64,000 nucleotides of DNA from contig CM065297.1 in NCBI GenBank assembly GCA_032871835.1, positions 31,319,598-31,383,597 of the forward strand, given 5' to 3'. The DNA comes from Dipteronia dyeriana (lineage: Eukaryota; Streptophyta; Magnoliopsida; Sapindales; Sapindaceae). The translations under genes were made by a program, and so were the position numbers. The notes under the pieces were generated by a model that worked only from the letters and a program-made list of their open reading frames with translations, was not told where the DNA came from and did no database searches. This document shows, one piece after another, positions 31,927 through 44,298 of the stretch; the stretch's first letter is position 1, and each line of letters starts with the position of its first letter.

Positions 31927-32920
31927 TCATTCCGTCAATTCATAAAATATCCACTCAGAACGCTCTTCAAGTGTCATTTTTGAGGACTCGATCTTTTTTT
32001 CTCGAGTATTAAGCGACTTGAAATGGGCACGATTATCCAAGTTTGGGATCTCCTTGATAATATCCCAAGAACTATGCTCTCTTGTGGCAATTGAATCAAT
32101 AGTATGATTGAGCTTGTCAATTGTATGAGTGAGCTTGTCTATAGCATCTGGTTGAGTATTGTTGGTCTCAAATGAGCTCGACTTTCCTTCATACTCGGTT
32201 CTATTCCGTTTTCTAGTTGCTGGAGGAACCTCCGAACTCATGGGCTGAGAGGGTAATGGTGAAGTTGAGTTCCTGGGATATAGAAACTGATATAAAGGTT
32301 CTTGTTGATCAGTTACGAATGTCCCAATACCAAGATCATATATCAAGTCATCTAAACTACCATCCTTATTTTCTTCTACCCCAAATGGCCTCACATCAGT
32401 GTCATCCCCTAATCCAATTGAGTGTCTTCCAATAGCAGTTCCATTTCCAATTGCAGTTCTCATATCTTCATAATCCGCGAAAGTGTCCGTACGGTAATTT
32501 TTATAGGTAGGATGCGACTATTAAAAAACAAAATATAAGTGTTAACACATGAAACATACACATCAATAATTTTTATTATTATTGTTTTAAATTAAAAAAA
32601 AAAACATACCTTAAGTAATCCTTCCATACTTCATCACTTGCAGTGAATTTCTTTGTGACAGGGTCTCATCCAAACCCAGAGCTATGGCGTATAAGCTAAG
32701 AAAAGTTATTGTATCGATGCTTAAACCATTTCAAATGGCTTAGATATTGGGGATAGTCCTTTGACATCCAAAATTTTCATTAAGAGCTGGAGGTATCTTT
32801 CTTTCTACAGTTATCTTGCTCAATAAACCATTACTATCACACCATCCATGAGTGGCAGCATCAACCATGAGTTTTAGCAATTCATTACTTACAACGTCCA
32901 TACTTTGTATTTTTCTACAA
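31927..32920 (-). pseudogene. Harbinger MYB/SANT-like DNA-binding protein, broken
   Basis: On the - strand the N-terminal half (32900-32600) reads VSNELLKLMVDAATHGWCDS, LLSKITVERKIPPALNENFG, and then has stops and frame breaks across the Myb_DNA-bind_3/SANT-like domain. After a gap, an open frame of 178 codons (32463-31927) gives the C-terminal half: IGLGDDTDVRPFG, a Ser/Pro linker, KLTHTIDKLNHTIDSIA (short coiled repeat) and a final EERSEWIFYEL helix. In Harbinger elements this protein brings the transposase to the termini. With the DNA-binding half disrupted it is a pseudogene. Confidence 0.75.
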
Positions 32921-33221
32921 CTTTTCCCTTTCTTTTTTCATTTTCTTGATGTGAATCTCCCATTAATAATATTCCTAGATTGTAAATGCAATGTGATAAA
33001 TGATTTAAAATATAATCAGAACTAATTACAAACTTTAAATGAAAAAATGCTTTTATTAATGAAAATCAGACAATCATCTCAAGAAACTCTAATGACTATT
33101 CTTTTGGCTAAACCAATGTAAAAATCTCAATTTTCTTGGGAGAAAAAAGAGAAAGCGGTTCAATTCAGTTGATTTTCAAACAGTTTTCTAAGCAACTAAA
33201 TAAAGAGTTTATCAGGTATAA

Positions 33222-33962
33222 GTAGAATCATAATAGACAATTAATCAGGGACATCAACTGTCAATACAATAAGTCAAGACAACCAAAGAAAGAACCAAAT
33301 GTGTCTAAAATCTAAGGTAGGTAGAGTACAGTAAATCAATCTCAAAATAAAAGACACAACTTTACCAAAATTAGATTTGTAAAATTATAGTTATCCAAAT
33401 CAAACAAATCTATAAACACTTCATATACAAAAAAAAACACTTCATTTCAATTTTGCAGAAACATTTTATTAAAAATAACATTACTAGGGTTTAAGTCAAT
33501 CATAGTGACAAACCAAAACATTACATCATTGTAGGGTTTGTGGTGGAGTCCACACGCTTTGACAATAGAAATTTGATTTTCTTTTTTTTTTCTTAGCTGA
33601 GATGATCGAGATTATATTTATTTACTAAACTCTTGATTAATTTTTTTGTTGATATTTTTCTTAAGGATTTGATTCTCTCAACTCAAATCAACCCTCAAAT
33701 TTGTCAGTTTTACTTTTCATTTTTTTCATTTTTCCTTTTTTTTTGTGAAATTTCTTTTTCTAATATGTCAATGGTGGATAAATTTTGCAAGTTGGAAAAT
33801 TTTGGTTGTCTATATTTATTAAGATTTTGTGTAATTTAAAAAAAAAACTCATTCAAAGGATGTAAAGTAGAATCACTACAGGCAATCAATAAGGAAATTT
33901 AACATCAAATGTCAATACAATGAATCAAGACACCCAAGAAAGAACCAAATGTGTCTAAAAAA
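33222..33962. repeat. Internal 90-bp duplication in the Harbinger element
   Basis: 33222-33315 and 33867-33962 share AGTAGAATCA, CTGTCAATACAAT or TGTCAATACAAT, and AAAGAACCAAATGTGTCTAAAA in order. The DNA between them is T-rich and carries no recognised gene. Confidence 0.7.
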
Positions 33963-34733
33963 CAATAAAAATATTAACTTTAACAAAGTACCTTAAGAAA
34001 TTTTACTGTTATAACCCAAAATACTCTTATTTTTTATTATATTATGACTGTGTTGATTTTATATGCCAACAAAAGGGAAAACAAACATTACTAGAAATAA
34101 TAAGCAAGTATGATCAAAAGTTCAAAACCCTAATAAGAAGCAAACGCAACAAAAAAGTTAAAACCCTAATAGTAAGTAAACATGATCAAAACAATAGAAA
34201 ATCAAGGATCAAAACCCTAACTCACTAACCTAAAATTAATCACAAATTAAAGAGAGAGAGAGAGAGGAATTATCAAGAAATTATCGCCGATCAACTATGG
34301 ACGATAGGGTTGATTGGAAGGTCGAATTGGCTTTCTCCAGTTGAAACTTTTTTTTTTCTAGAAAAGTGATGGGGTTTTTCTTCTCAAATAAAAATCTTCA
34401 AAAGTTTTTTGGGATAGTGAAAGAGAATTTTTGAGGTTTGGTATTTATACCTCTAACCCAAAAGTCTACAAAAGACATTGAATATATGAATTCCATAAAA
34501 GTCATTAACATTTTGAATACCTCTGAACTTTTACAGATTTTTAAAAACTCTTTATGGAATACCCCATAACTTTTATAGACTTTTTAAAAGTCTATAAAAG
34601 TCTATATTGAATACCCCGTGACTTTAAAAAAACTTTTCAAGTCATTAAAAGTCTTTAAAAATCCTAACCTAATACAACCCTCTTAACTAATATTAAATTT
34701 TTATAATAATTTCATGATTTATTTGTAACACCC

Positions 34734-37050
34734 CAAATCCGATACCAACGGATTAGGATGATACTCGGTCATAAATCTGTAAATCTTCCAAGCTTACCAA
34801 CTATAAAGACTGAAAACATTCACAAAAGAAAGGATTTATTCATGAATAATTCAAATGTAACCTCCAAAATAACCGTTTAATAAAATCCAATCCTTACAAT
34901 ACGAAAGATCCAATAAGGTAAAACTAACAATGTTCTCAAGGTAACATGATATAAGAAAATAGACTCTAGCGATCAAATCCGGTACTGAAGCAAATCCTTG
35001 ACTCTAATTACCCATCTCACATAAACCGGTACTACTCTGCATAATGGTGGTGACGAGGGGTGAGCCGTCAACTCGGTAAATAAATTAATGCCTGACAATT
35101 GATATCGATGAAAAATACAATTTCATACTATAGCATAAGCTTATAAGCATAAACAATGTTTTCAACCGTTAAACTCAGTATCATTTTCACAAACATTAAT
35201 AATAAACAAATTAGTGAACAAAAGCTTCATTTAAAACACAGTATACACATTTATATACAGTAATAACAATTATTCGATATATCAGTTAGCTCATGCTCCA
35301 TAGAGTCACAAGTACCCGTGTGACGCGGTAACAGTATATCACAATTTCCCATGTGACGCAGCAACAGTATGTCACAAGTACCCGTGTGACGCGGCAATAA
35401 CAGTATGTGTGCACACAGAATCTCAGCTAGGTCAGTAACAATAACAGTAACTATGGAACGATGATCCAAAACGGTTCTTTTTTATTTTATAAATTCACAT
35501 ATATTTAACTCAACGGTATTTTCATATAACAGTATAAACGGTAACGGTAACGGTAACAGTAACATTTTTATATAAACAATAAAACAGTGGTATTTCTATA
35601 AAACTATTTGAGTTTAAATAATATAAGATAGTAGTAGTAGTAGTTTAGTACAACTATATCACTATAGATAATAGTAAGCAAAATGTATTTGACAGTATAT
35701 AAGAAATAGATCAATTTCAAAAACTATTTATGTACATTCTTAAACAACTTAAATACTTAATCAAAATCAGTAATATCTTTGACAAATATACTACAATAAA
35801 ATACAATAAAGAAAACAGCAATTTGGTAATTTGATATATAAACACCATGAATAAATTTACTTACCTCGGACACGAACAAATCGGCTTTAGCTCTAGAAGC
35901 TCAACCGTCACTCAAACCTATCAATTTACAAATTGATTTACTGTCATAAACTTATCACCACAGTAAGGTAAATTAACACAAACTTCACATATATAAAACT
36001 AAACTTAGAAATCTAGTTTCCAGCTAATACAATTGACCATCCTTTGATCTCCGATTTTTAATAATTTCTCTACAGCTTCAAATATTACGAAATTTAATAT
36101 AGATGGTCTAGACATATTGGAAATACTACTGTAAAATTTTCAATTTATTCTAGGATTGATATCATGTCTAAACAATTAATTAAATCTTGCCTATCCCAAA
36201 TCTGTCCAGTAGAGACCTTAGTCAACCACAGTCCACTCCGAAATTTATATAAAACTTTATACTCATGTATAAATTATGAAACTTTGTAGATGTAATATGG
36301 ACATATAAGGTAGTCTTCAGTAAAAATTTCAGATCAATACGGAGTCATTAGATTATACAAAAATACCAATATTTCATGGTTTCCCGAAACTATCCAGCAG
36401 GATTCAAATACTGACCTATGTCTATTCCAAAATTCATAACATTATTTTTATACATCTAAAAATTACGAAATTTGGCAGAGTTATAATATACTCATAAAAA
36501 TACATCTGTGTAAATTGTCATAATTTCCCCACATTAGTAACCAACCCAAAATAGATTTACGAAATGTGGTTGGTCTACTAAAACAGAGGATTTCAGCAAC
36601 CTCTATACCAATTCGAAATTTCTATAAAAATCATGATATGGACCAAGAACTATGGAATAAATATAATTAAATCCTATATATGCCTACTCTCATAAACCAT
36701 TCATAAAAACAGTCTAATATAGCTAGAGAGTCCAAGACATGAAAGAAATACAAGAAAAGAAGAAAACAACTTACCTAGAACTAGGAGTGCTTCAAGTTAT
36801 TGTTGATTCCTTATTTCTCCACAGAGAAGGTTTAGGCTGGCTGCTGGAAAAGAAAAGGTGCAGCCGTTACTTTCTCTTCTTTTGTTTTTTTTTTTTCTCT
36901 TACACACTCACATTTATATATATTAGGTTTAATAGAATCCACCCAAATTAAGACAATCTAATTAAGAGAATTATAATTTGACCAGATTTTTTAGGGGTAA
37001 TTTATACGTTATAGTAATTTCATTCAAAATTTGAAATTACGACTGTTACA
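34734..37050 (-). mobile_element. Solo LTR 2, 2.3 kb, probably Ty3/gypsy
   Basis: Begins TGTAACACCCC and ends GACTGTTACA, flanked by a perfect TTATT duplication (34729-34733 and 37051-37055). Read on the - strand it runs TGTAACAGTC...GGGGTGTTACA, the usual ends of chromovirus (Tekay/Del-like) LTRs, which supports gypsy and - orientation by analogy. No internal domain is present. Short open frames within it are not genes. Confidence 0.85.
35290..35410. repeat. Three-copy minisatellite inside solo LTR 2
   Basis: Three units of about 36-39 bp with CA(C)AAGTACCCGTGTGACGCGG-like cores (the middle one has TTCCCATGTGACGCAGC). A separate GGTAAC hexamer run lies at about 35540-35562. Confidence 0.8.
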
Positions 37051-37055
37051 TTATT

Positions 37056-37287
37056 AGAAGAATATTCTTTAGAGTCGTAATTTTAATGTAAAATTTGGTA
37101 TGAAATATTAAGGTAGAAAAAAAAATTGATACTAACATATTGGTAAGACATTCTTTTAATACCAAATTGGTGTAAAACTTAGTATCCAACACCCGAGTTG
37201 CTATCAATGGCTTTATGTACCAATGGTGATTTATCGGTGCCATGAAGATTTTTTCATTCAAGTGGCTAGAGGGCCAGAGAGGGAATG
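37056..37287. other. Short spacer between solo LTR 2 and copia-3
   Basis: No gene. It contains an imperfect inverted pair around TTTGGTATGAAA and TACCAAATTGGTG. It ends GAATG, the left flank of copia-3. Confidence 0.4.
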
Positions 37288-37801
37288 TGTTGGCATTGTA
37301 TGTAATTAAACGTATATATTTGTATTAAATACATAAGTATGAAATTATACTTGAATTTCTCAAATCCATTAGATAGTGCAAGAAACCCAACCTGAAAATA
37401 AAATAGAGAAAATAATTAAAACAATAGAGAGCCTTCTACTATCTACTCACCTTTCTCAGATTGTCTAATGGGGAGACAATTCTGTAATACATTATATGAG
37501 TGAGAGTATGAACTCCCTATATATAGTATAACTTTCTAAAATCCTAACCTATAAGGATTCTCAACTCTAATAGGATGACTAGTCCTAAAAGGAATATTAG
37601 GCCTACGCATATACAATAGCCCATACCATATCCTACATTTATTTAATGTAGCTAAGGTGCGCCAAGTCTAACAATATTGATTACAATCAAACGAGTTTTA
37701 TCCGGTCAACTCTCACTCATTTAAACATTCCAATCAATTCGGTTTTCATAAACATAAAATATAATGTCATATGTTGCTCACAATTTTATAAGAACCTTAC
37801 A
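37288..37801 (-). repeat. copia-3 3' LTR
   Basis: 514 bp, TGTTGGCATTG...ACCTTACA on the + strand. It aligns with 54628-55123 and, inverted, with the copia-2 LTRs. Confidence 0.92.
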
Positions 37802-37815
37802 TTCTCTCACTTGAG
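37802..37815 (-). promoter_or_regulatory. copia-3 polypurine tract
   Basis: On the - strand, CTCAAGTGAGAGAA precedes the LTR. It differs from the copia-2 tract by a G-to-A change. Confidence 0.8.
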
Positions 37816-38454
37816 ATACAGAAACAATATTATTTTAGATTTAAAAATTCATTTTAGAAAACGACTTTTCGAATTGACAAACAATTATATGTGGCCACAA
37901 GAAATGTTTAAGAGAGTAACACCTTCCTTCCCCTTAGTCTAATAGAACCTCAAGTATCCAACTATATAGATCGTTACATTTTTAATCAACATAAGGCCAT
38001 ATGTAATCAAAATACCTTTAGCTCTACCTACCTGGGTAAAATGGTATGTATGTGTGGTATGGAAATTACATGAAAATGTGATCATCATGCCTATTTCCAT
38101 ATAGGTCCAACTTCGTATAATACGAAACAGCTTAAGACGAACAAACTTAATGTCTTAAGCATTTTACACTTATTGGTCAAACACTTTGACCATGAGTTCA
38201 ACCTCCCTTAAGAGGGCAAATCTTTATGTCTTAAGTAATATTCACTAATCGGTGAAAACTTTATACCTTATGAGTGAAGTGTTCCCTCAAAACCAAAAGC
38301 TTTGAGATACCCTGCCACAATAAAAAATATACATGCGCGCATATCATGACAAATAATATACATATACAATGTACAAATATATTCTCGAGAACAATTAAAT
38401 AAAATTTTATTAAACAGAAAACTATAGTTAATTTAAAACAAAACATAACTCTCA

Positions 38455-40010
38455 CTAACCAAGCATATAATAACTATCTACCAACCCCATACGGGTAACA
38501 TGCCCATTAAAAACCTTCGGAGATAGTCCCTTGGTTAGGGGATCAGCTATTATCTCTTCTGTGGCAATATGAATAATAGAAGTTTGCAACTCCTGAACTT
38601 TCTCTCTAACAACAAGATACTTGATCTCCATATGTTTAGGCCCTGAAGACCTTTTATTTTTCTTAGAGAAAGAACCAGTTGCAGAATTGTCACAATAGAT
38701 TGTCAATGGCTTAGAAATATAATCCATAATCTGTAATCCCGAAATAAAATTCCGCAACCAAACTGTTTTGATGTTATCTCATAACATGCCACAAACTCAG
38801 CTTGCATAGTAGATGAAGCTGCTAGTGTCTGCTTGACACTCTTCCACGATATGGCTCCACCAGACAACATAAACACAAAAACCGAAGTGGATTTTAGATC
38901 ATCTGTACAACCAGCAAAATCCACATCTGCATAGCTAACAACTTCCAATAGGTCTGAACGCCTATAAATGAGCATGAAATCCTTTGTTCGCTGCAGATAA
39001 CACATAACTTTCTTTGCTGCTATCCAATGATGCATGCCTGGATTACTTTGAAATCTGCCAAGCACGCTAATTACAAAAGCAATATCAGGACGCGTAAAAA
39101 CCTGTGCATACATCAAACTGCCAACCGTAGATGAATATGGGACATCTTTCATTTGAGAACATTCTAGCTCATTCCGGGGACACCGTAGCTTCGTAAGTTT
39201 ATCTCATTTAATAATAAATACCTCACCTGGTGAACAAGCACTCATGTTAAACCTCTCTAGTACCCTATCAATGTAAGCCTTTTGAGATAATCCAAGCAAA
39301 CCACGTGACCTATCACGTTGTATCTCAATACCAAGGACATAAGAGGCTTCCCCAAGATCCTTCATTTCAAAGCTGTGAGATAGAAAATTCTTGGTATCAC
39401 TCAGCAACCCCCAAATTATTGCTAGCGAGCAAAATATCATCAACATAAAGTATAAAAAAAATAAAATTACTCCCACTGACCTTGAGGTATATGCAATGAT
39501 CCATCAAATTTTCAACAAAACCATACAATGTAATGACTTCATCAAATTTCAAATACCTTTGCCTTGAAGTTTGTTTCAGACCATAAATGGATTTTCTGAG
39601 CTTGCAAACCATATGTTCCTTTCCAACTGCCTAAAAACCTTCAGCTTGCACCATGTATACATCCTCTGCGAGATCTGCATTTAGGAAAGCAGTCTTCACA
39701 GCCATTTGATACAACTCTAAATCAAAATGTGATACTGAGGCCATAACAATCCTAAACGCATCTTTCGAAGAGACAGACGAAAAAGTCTCGGTTTAATCAA
39801 TACCTTCCTTTTGACTGAACCCTTTCGCTACAAGTCCAGGTTTATGTCTCTCAACATTGCCTTTAGAGTCTCGTTTAGTCTTAAAAACCCATTTGCAACC
39901 AATGGGCTTGCAACCATCAGACAGTTCAACCCAAATCCCAAACACGATTTGTATCAATGGATCTCAGTTCATCGATCATAGCATCCATCCATTTTGATGA
40001 TTGAGAGCTC
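38455..40010 (-). pseudogene. pol: copia-3 pol: reverse transcriptase and RNase H
   Basis: The - strand reads, in pieces: RT N-half (40000-39613, with stops), SIYGLKQTSRQRY and the intact active site YVDDILLAS (39612-39397), then VLGIEIQRDRSRGLLGLSQK (39476-39204). After a short break comes the RNase H region SSTVGSLMYAQVFTRPDIA, YADVDFAGC, STMQAEFVACYE (39152-38703), and finally IYCDNSATGSFSK with IADPLTKGLSPKVF (38757-38455). At least four frame changes separate these. Unlike copia-2 the YVDD box is preserved. Confidence 0.9.
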
Positions 40011-41525
40011 TAAACAGCTTGATCATAAGTCCTAGGATAGTCATCCACTCCTAAGTCAAAATCATGCTTCTGTAAATGAACAATATAATCACCAGGAATG
40101 ACAGATCTTCGGACCCTATGAGATCTTCTTAAAGAAACATCAACAATTGGTTGTGGCTCATCAACGTATAGTTGGCTCGGGCTCACAAATAACCGGTTGA
40201 GGTTTAACAACAACTGGTAAGGGCTCATCTTCTTTCGTAGATAGAGATTCATCATGATGCTCAACGAGATGTGGTATGACAACATACAATGAAGTAGAAG
40301 ATGTCGGATCACCCGATTTGTCTTCCTTAAACTCAAAATCATGAGTTTGCATATTCTCTTCAACTTCATTACTTTCTTCCAAGAATACAACACATTTAGA
40401 TTCAACAATCGTCATAGAGTATGTAGGACAATAAAATCTATATCTTTTTGACTTATCCGTATATCCCATAAAAAATGCACAAACTATCTTAAAATTCAGC
40501 CTTTTCAAATTAGGATCATAAGGCATCACTTCCGCAGAACATCTCCATACTCTCATGTGATTCAATTTTGGCTTCGAACCAAACTTCATTTCAAATGGAG
40601 TCTTAGGCATAGATTTGCTGGGAACTCTATTAAGAATGTAAGTTGCCGTCTTTAACGCATCACCCCATAAAAATTTAGTCAAAGAACTCGTACTAATCAT
40701 ACTTCTTACCATGTCCATTAATGTACAATTTCGCCTCTCAGAAACTCCTTTCTGTTTAGGTTCACCAAGCATAGTGTATTGAGCATCAATCCCACATTCT
40801 TGAACAAACCTTGCTAACGGACTAGGATTCTGACCAGCTTCACCATACCTACCATAATATTCACCCCCACGATCAGATTTAACACATTTGATATTCCTTT
40901 CTAATTTTAGTTCAACCTCGGCCTTATATATTTTGAAGATATATAAGGCTTTGAATTTCTCGTGAATGAGATAGATGTAACCATAACGCGAGAAATCATC
41001 AATGAAAGAAATGAAATATTTATATCCACCAAGTGCGGCGGGTGAAAATGGCTCACATATATCGGTATGAATAACTTCCAACATATTTTGACTTCTGGTA
41101 GCCTCTTTCGTTTTAGCTCTTGTCATTTTATCCTTTAAACAATTAACACAAGACTCGAAATCTAAAAAGTCAAGTGAATCAAGAATATCATTTCTGACTA
41201 ATCTTTCAATTCAATCTTTGGATATATGGCCTAAACATCTATGTCATAGCATGGACGAACAATTTTCTCTCTGGCGTTTAGATCCAATGGTAGAATTTAT
41301 CACAACAACGGAATGAGAACATTCACTAACAAAATCAGAGTGTAAATTCAATTTATACAAACCATCACACAAAAAACCAGAACCAATGAGAATAGAACCA
41401 TGATAAAGAACAAATCCTTTATTAATGAATTCAAAATGATAGCCACTAATATCCAACTTAGAAATGGAAATCAAATTACGTCTGAGGGAAGGAATAAAAG
41501 CAACATGAACTAAATCTAAAAACTT
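40011..41525 (-). pseudogene. pol: copia-3 pol: integrase and linker
   Basis: The open frame 41126-40161 on the - strand holds the DDE core: [10 protein letters not shown] (D), [15 protein letters not shown] (D), [15 protein letters not shown], where the usual third acid position E lies in [42 protein letters not shown] and the [20 protein letters not shown] box follow. Upstream (41474-41244) is the protease-integrase bridge ISISKLDISGYHFEFINKGF. It lacks the 21-bp peptide duplication seen in copia-2. The acidic linker at 40408-40010 is frameshifted. Confidence 0.88.
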
Positions 41526-42210
41526 TCATGAAGCTAAAAGTAATCTAACAACTCCTATAAACTCAACTAAAGTCTTCTCTCCATTTCCCTTGAAAACGAC
41601 AGCTTCTTTATCCCTTGGTTTACTTTCACTTCTGAAGCCCTGTAAAGAATTCGTAACTTGAATAGTAGCTCCAGATTCAACCCACCAAGAATTCAAAGGG
41701 ACATCAACCAAATTATATTCAAAACATACGAGAGCTAAATGGGTACCTTTTATATGTTTCTTAAACTTGAAACAATCTTTCTTCATATGGCCTTTCTTGT
41801 TACGCCAGAAACACTTGCCTTTCATGTCTTCATCCTTAACCTTAATGAACCCAATAGACTTGCCAGCTTTCTTTCCATGATGTTTAAACTTCTTACCCCT
41901 ATTGAACTTTTTCTTACCCTTGTTGCTGTGAGTAACCATATGAGCACTTTGTTTCTTACTCTTGCGAATAGCCTCTTCCTCCTGGACCACAATTGTAGTC
42001 ATTTGGTCCAAAGTCCATTCAGCCTCTTGAGCATTATAAGAGGGCTTTTAAACATCAAACTCACTTGGAAGAGACTCAAGGACCTGCCATACATGGTGAG
42101 AGGCAGAGATTTTGGTATCCAGATCCCTTAATTTCATGGCCATATTAGTCATATTTATAATATGCTCACAAACATCACTGGTACCATCATAAACCGTTGT
42201 CTCCAGCTGA
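41526..42210 (-). pseudogene. gag: copia-3 gag (3' part) and protease
   Basis: The 161-codon frame 42011-41526 on the - strand has the basic nucleocapsid KKKFNRGKKFKHHGKKAGK, then the CCHC box with its second Cys changed to Arg (CFWRNKKGHMKKDC), then WWVESGATIQVTN, where the catalytic Asp of the protease is Glu. The preceding Gag helices (42210-42020) carry a stop at about 42050. The frame is cut at 42210 by copia-4, and the Gag N-terminus lies at 52582-52910. Confidence 0.88.
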
Positions 42211-44284
42211 TGTTGGAACCCCCTTCACCGGTTACGCAACGGAACTAGGTTTTAAATTTTTATACAGATCATAATCTGTATCTGGGACCAGTAAACTTGG
42301 GATCGTAATTATTTATCGAAACTAATACATACGATATGTAAAAACAGGAAATTGAAATCGATATAATCAAGAAGAAAATCTTACCAACGGTTGGAGGCTC
42401 CATCATTTTTCTAAATGCTCCTGTCTGAACCAATCTTACCAACGTTTGGAAGCTCCTTCACTTTACGATGTGCTCCTATCTGAACCACTCGATCTTCCTT
42501 GCTATCTCCCGGGACTGGTAACTGCATATGGGCGCGTCACGGTCTCAGGAACTTGAATGGAGGATGTAGAGAGAATTGAAGAAACACTTTCTTAAACAAG
42601 ATATATATAAAATATGTATCTAAAAAAACATGAAACATGAAACTCTTTCTTATATAAATATATATATATTCACTGCACACAAAACACCTTTTGTTTTTTT
42701 TTTGTCTTGTTTCACGCACCAAGCCAAAACCTTTTTTTTTTCTTTCTCAAATCTATATATCACACACCTGCACTTCCGTTTATATATATATATATTATTA
42801 TGTGTGTATCATGTATTTGCATCCTATGCAAATTCTTCTTTTGACTAATGTTTCATGTGCACACACCAATTTGCATCCAATGCAATCTCTTGTGTTATTA
42901 ATTGATATATATCTTTTAATTATCCTTTTCAATTATATCTAATATATTAAAAGTGATACTAAGTATTTTAAATTTAAACTTAAATTCAAATACTTAGATA
43001 AATGATTTAGTAAAAATAAAATAATCCTATTATTTTATCTTCACCTAAATCTATATATCAAGTAACACCTTCCAATTAATAGTTAATTCATAATTCATAA
43101 TTATCAATATAATTAAATAATCTAATTATTTAATTAATTTAACTATTAACATTTATTAATTAAATAATCTCATTAATTAAATAATCTCATTTTTCAATTA
43201 ATTCCCGAATAAACACGTGTCACTTTCGTAACACAACTAATTGGACAATCCAATTAGTTAACCGTGACCTTTGTTACCGAAATCGATCGGGCTAGCAAGG
43301 GGACCTAATGGACCCACAGTATTTTGAGCTTCAATAATCATCATAATCAATAATTAAACTCTTTAATTAGTATTCCTTGATTATTAACTTCGGTGTTATT
43401 CCACTAAAAACCTGAAGCTGCACTCTCTCAAATGTAGACGCTTTTACACAGGCCGATACAATTCGGTGTCCATCGATATAGCTATTACACATGGTGTGAT
43501 CCTCCACAATAGTTCATAATTAGAGCTGGGTCATAATGTCCGTTATGCCTTTCTAATTACACATATCCTTTAAGTACCATTGATTCTCTAATGGACAATA
43601 AATCCTATTTCCTTACGGAATTAAGAGAGCGCTCATATTGTCCAAGCCCCGAATCAGCCCGTAAGGAAACTACCATCTATTTCTCACAAGAATGAGTGTA
43701 TTCTACTATTGTGTACAAACCTTCCCAGCCACAAGCCAAACCATAATCCCAACATATGGAGCATATTGATCGGGAACAGCATCCAACCTCACCCATGGTA
43801 TATCAAAGACCATGATCTAACCTGAAGGAGTCGATAAGACACTCAGGATTAAGATCATCCACATATAGCCATCGATATATATGAATCTCATCGGTAAACG
43901 GATCTTGGTGAGAGATTCATATAGATCATGATCCAGTCCTATGTGATCACATCATACAAGGTGCCTCCATTCCTATATCTCATATGAATGATTCATGATA
44001 GAATCATCGTATATTACGGAATGGACCGCAACTATAGATTAACCACAAATAAAGTACCAATCTTTATTTGCTATCTATGGACTCTTTAGATTGCATGTCT
44101 CTTACTGTATCCATCCGTATATGACACTCATATACACAGTTCGAGATTACATCTGACAATCTTGGATGTTAAATATATGCACAAGTTATAAAATCAACAA
44201 CACAACAAGAATGAATTGAACTTTTTTTTTATTTATTTTATAAATCCATTTACAAATTACATCTTTAAGGCATAAACCCTATCA
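42211..44284 (-). repeat. copia-4 3' LTR (complete, 2074 bp)
   Basis: Aligned with 51129-52581 from 42806 onwards. It contains ATTTAATTAATTTAACTATTAA-like AT blocks, GATCGGGCTAGCAAG, a long GC-moderate stretch and a TTTATTTA-rich end. Two diverged copies of a GGAGGCTCC / GGAAGCTCC block with CTTACCAACG sit at 42380-42460. Confidence 0.9.
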
Positions 44285-44296
44285 ATCTCCCACTTG
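44285..44296 (-). promoter_or_regulatory. copia-4 polypurine tract
   Basis: On the - strand, CAAGTGGGAGAT directly precedes the 3' LTR. Confidence 0.85.
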
Positions 44297-44298
44297 CA

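Larger units (their letters stand above)
31225..34682 (-). mobile_element. PIF/Harbinger-type element lacking transposase
   Basis: 3458 bp between inverted termini (GGAGGGTGTATTCAATTAGG left; CCTAATACAACCCTC at 34668-34682), flanked by TTA (31222-31224 and 34683-34685). Subterminal ACTTTTAAAGACTTT-like repeats face inward at both ends. It encodes a degenerate MYB/SANT-like protein, the usual second protein of Harbinger elements, but no DDE transposase was found, so it would depend on another copy. Confidence 0.82.

Noticed and set aside
37070..37260. Inverted pair with ACCAAATT / AATTTGGT
   Set aside because: The arms are short and imperfect and do not define element ends; no flanking duplication was found.
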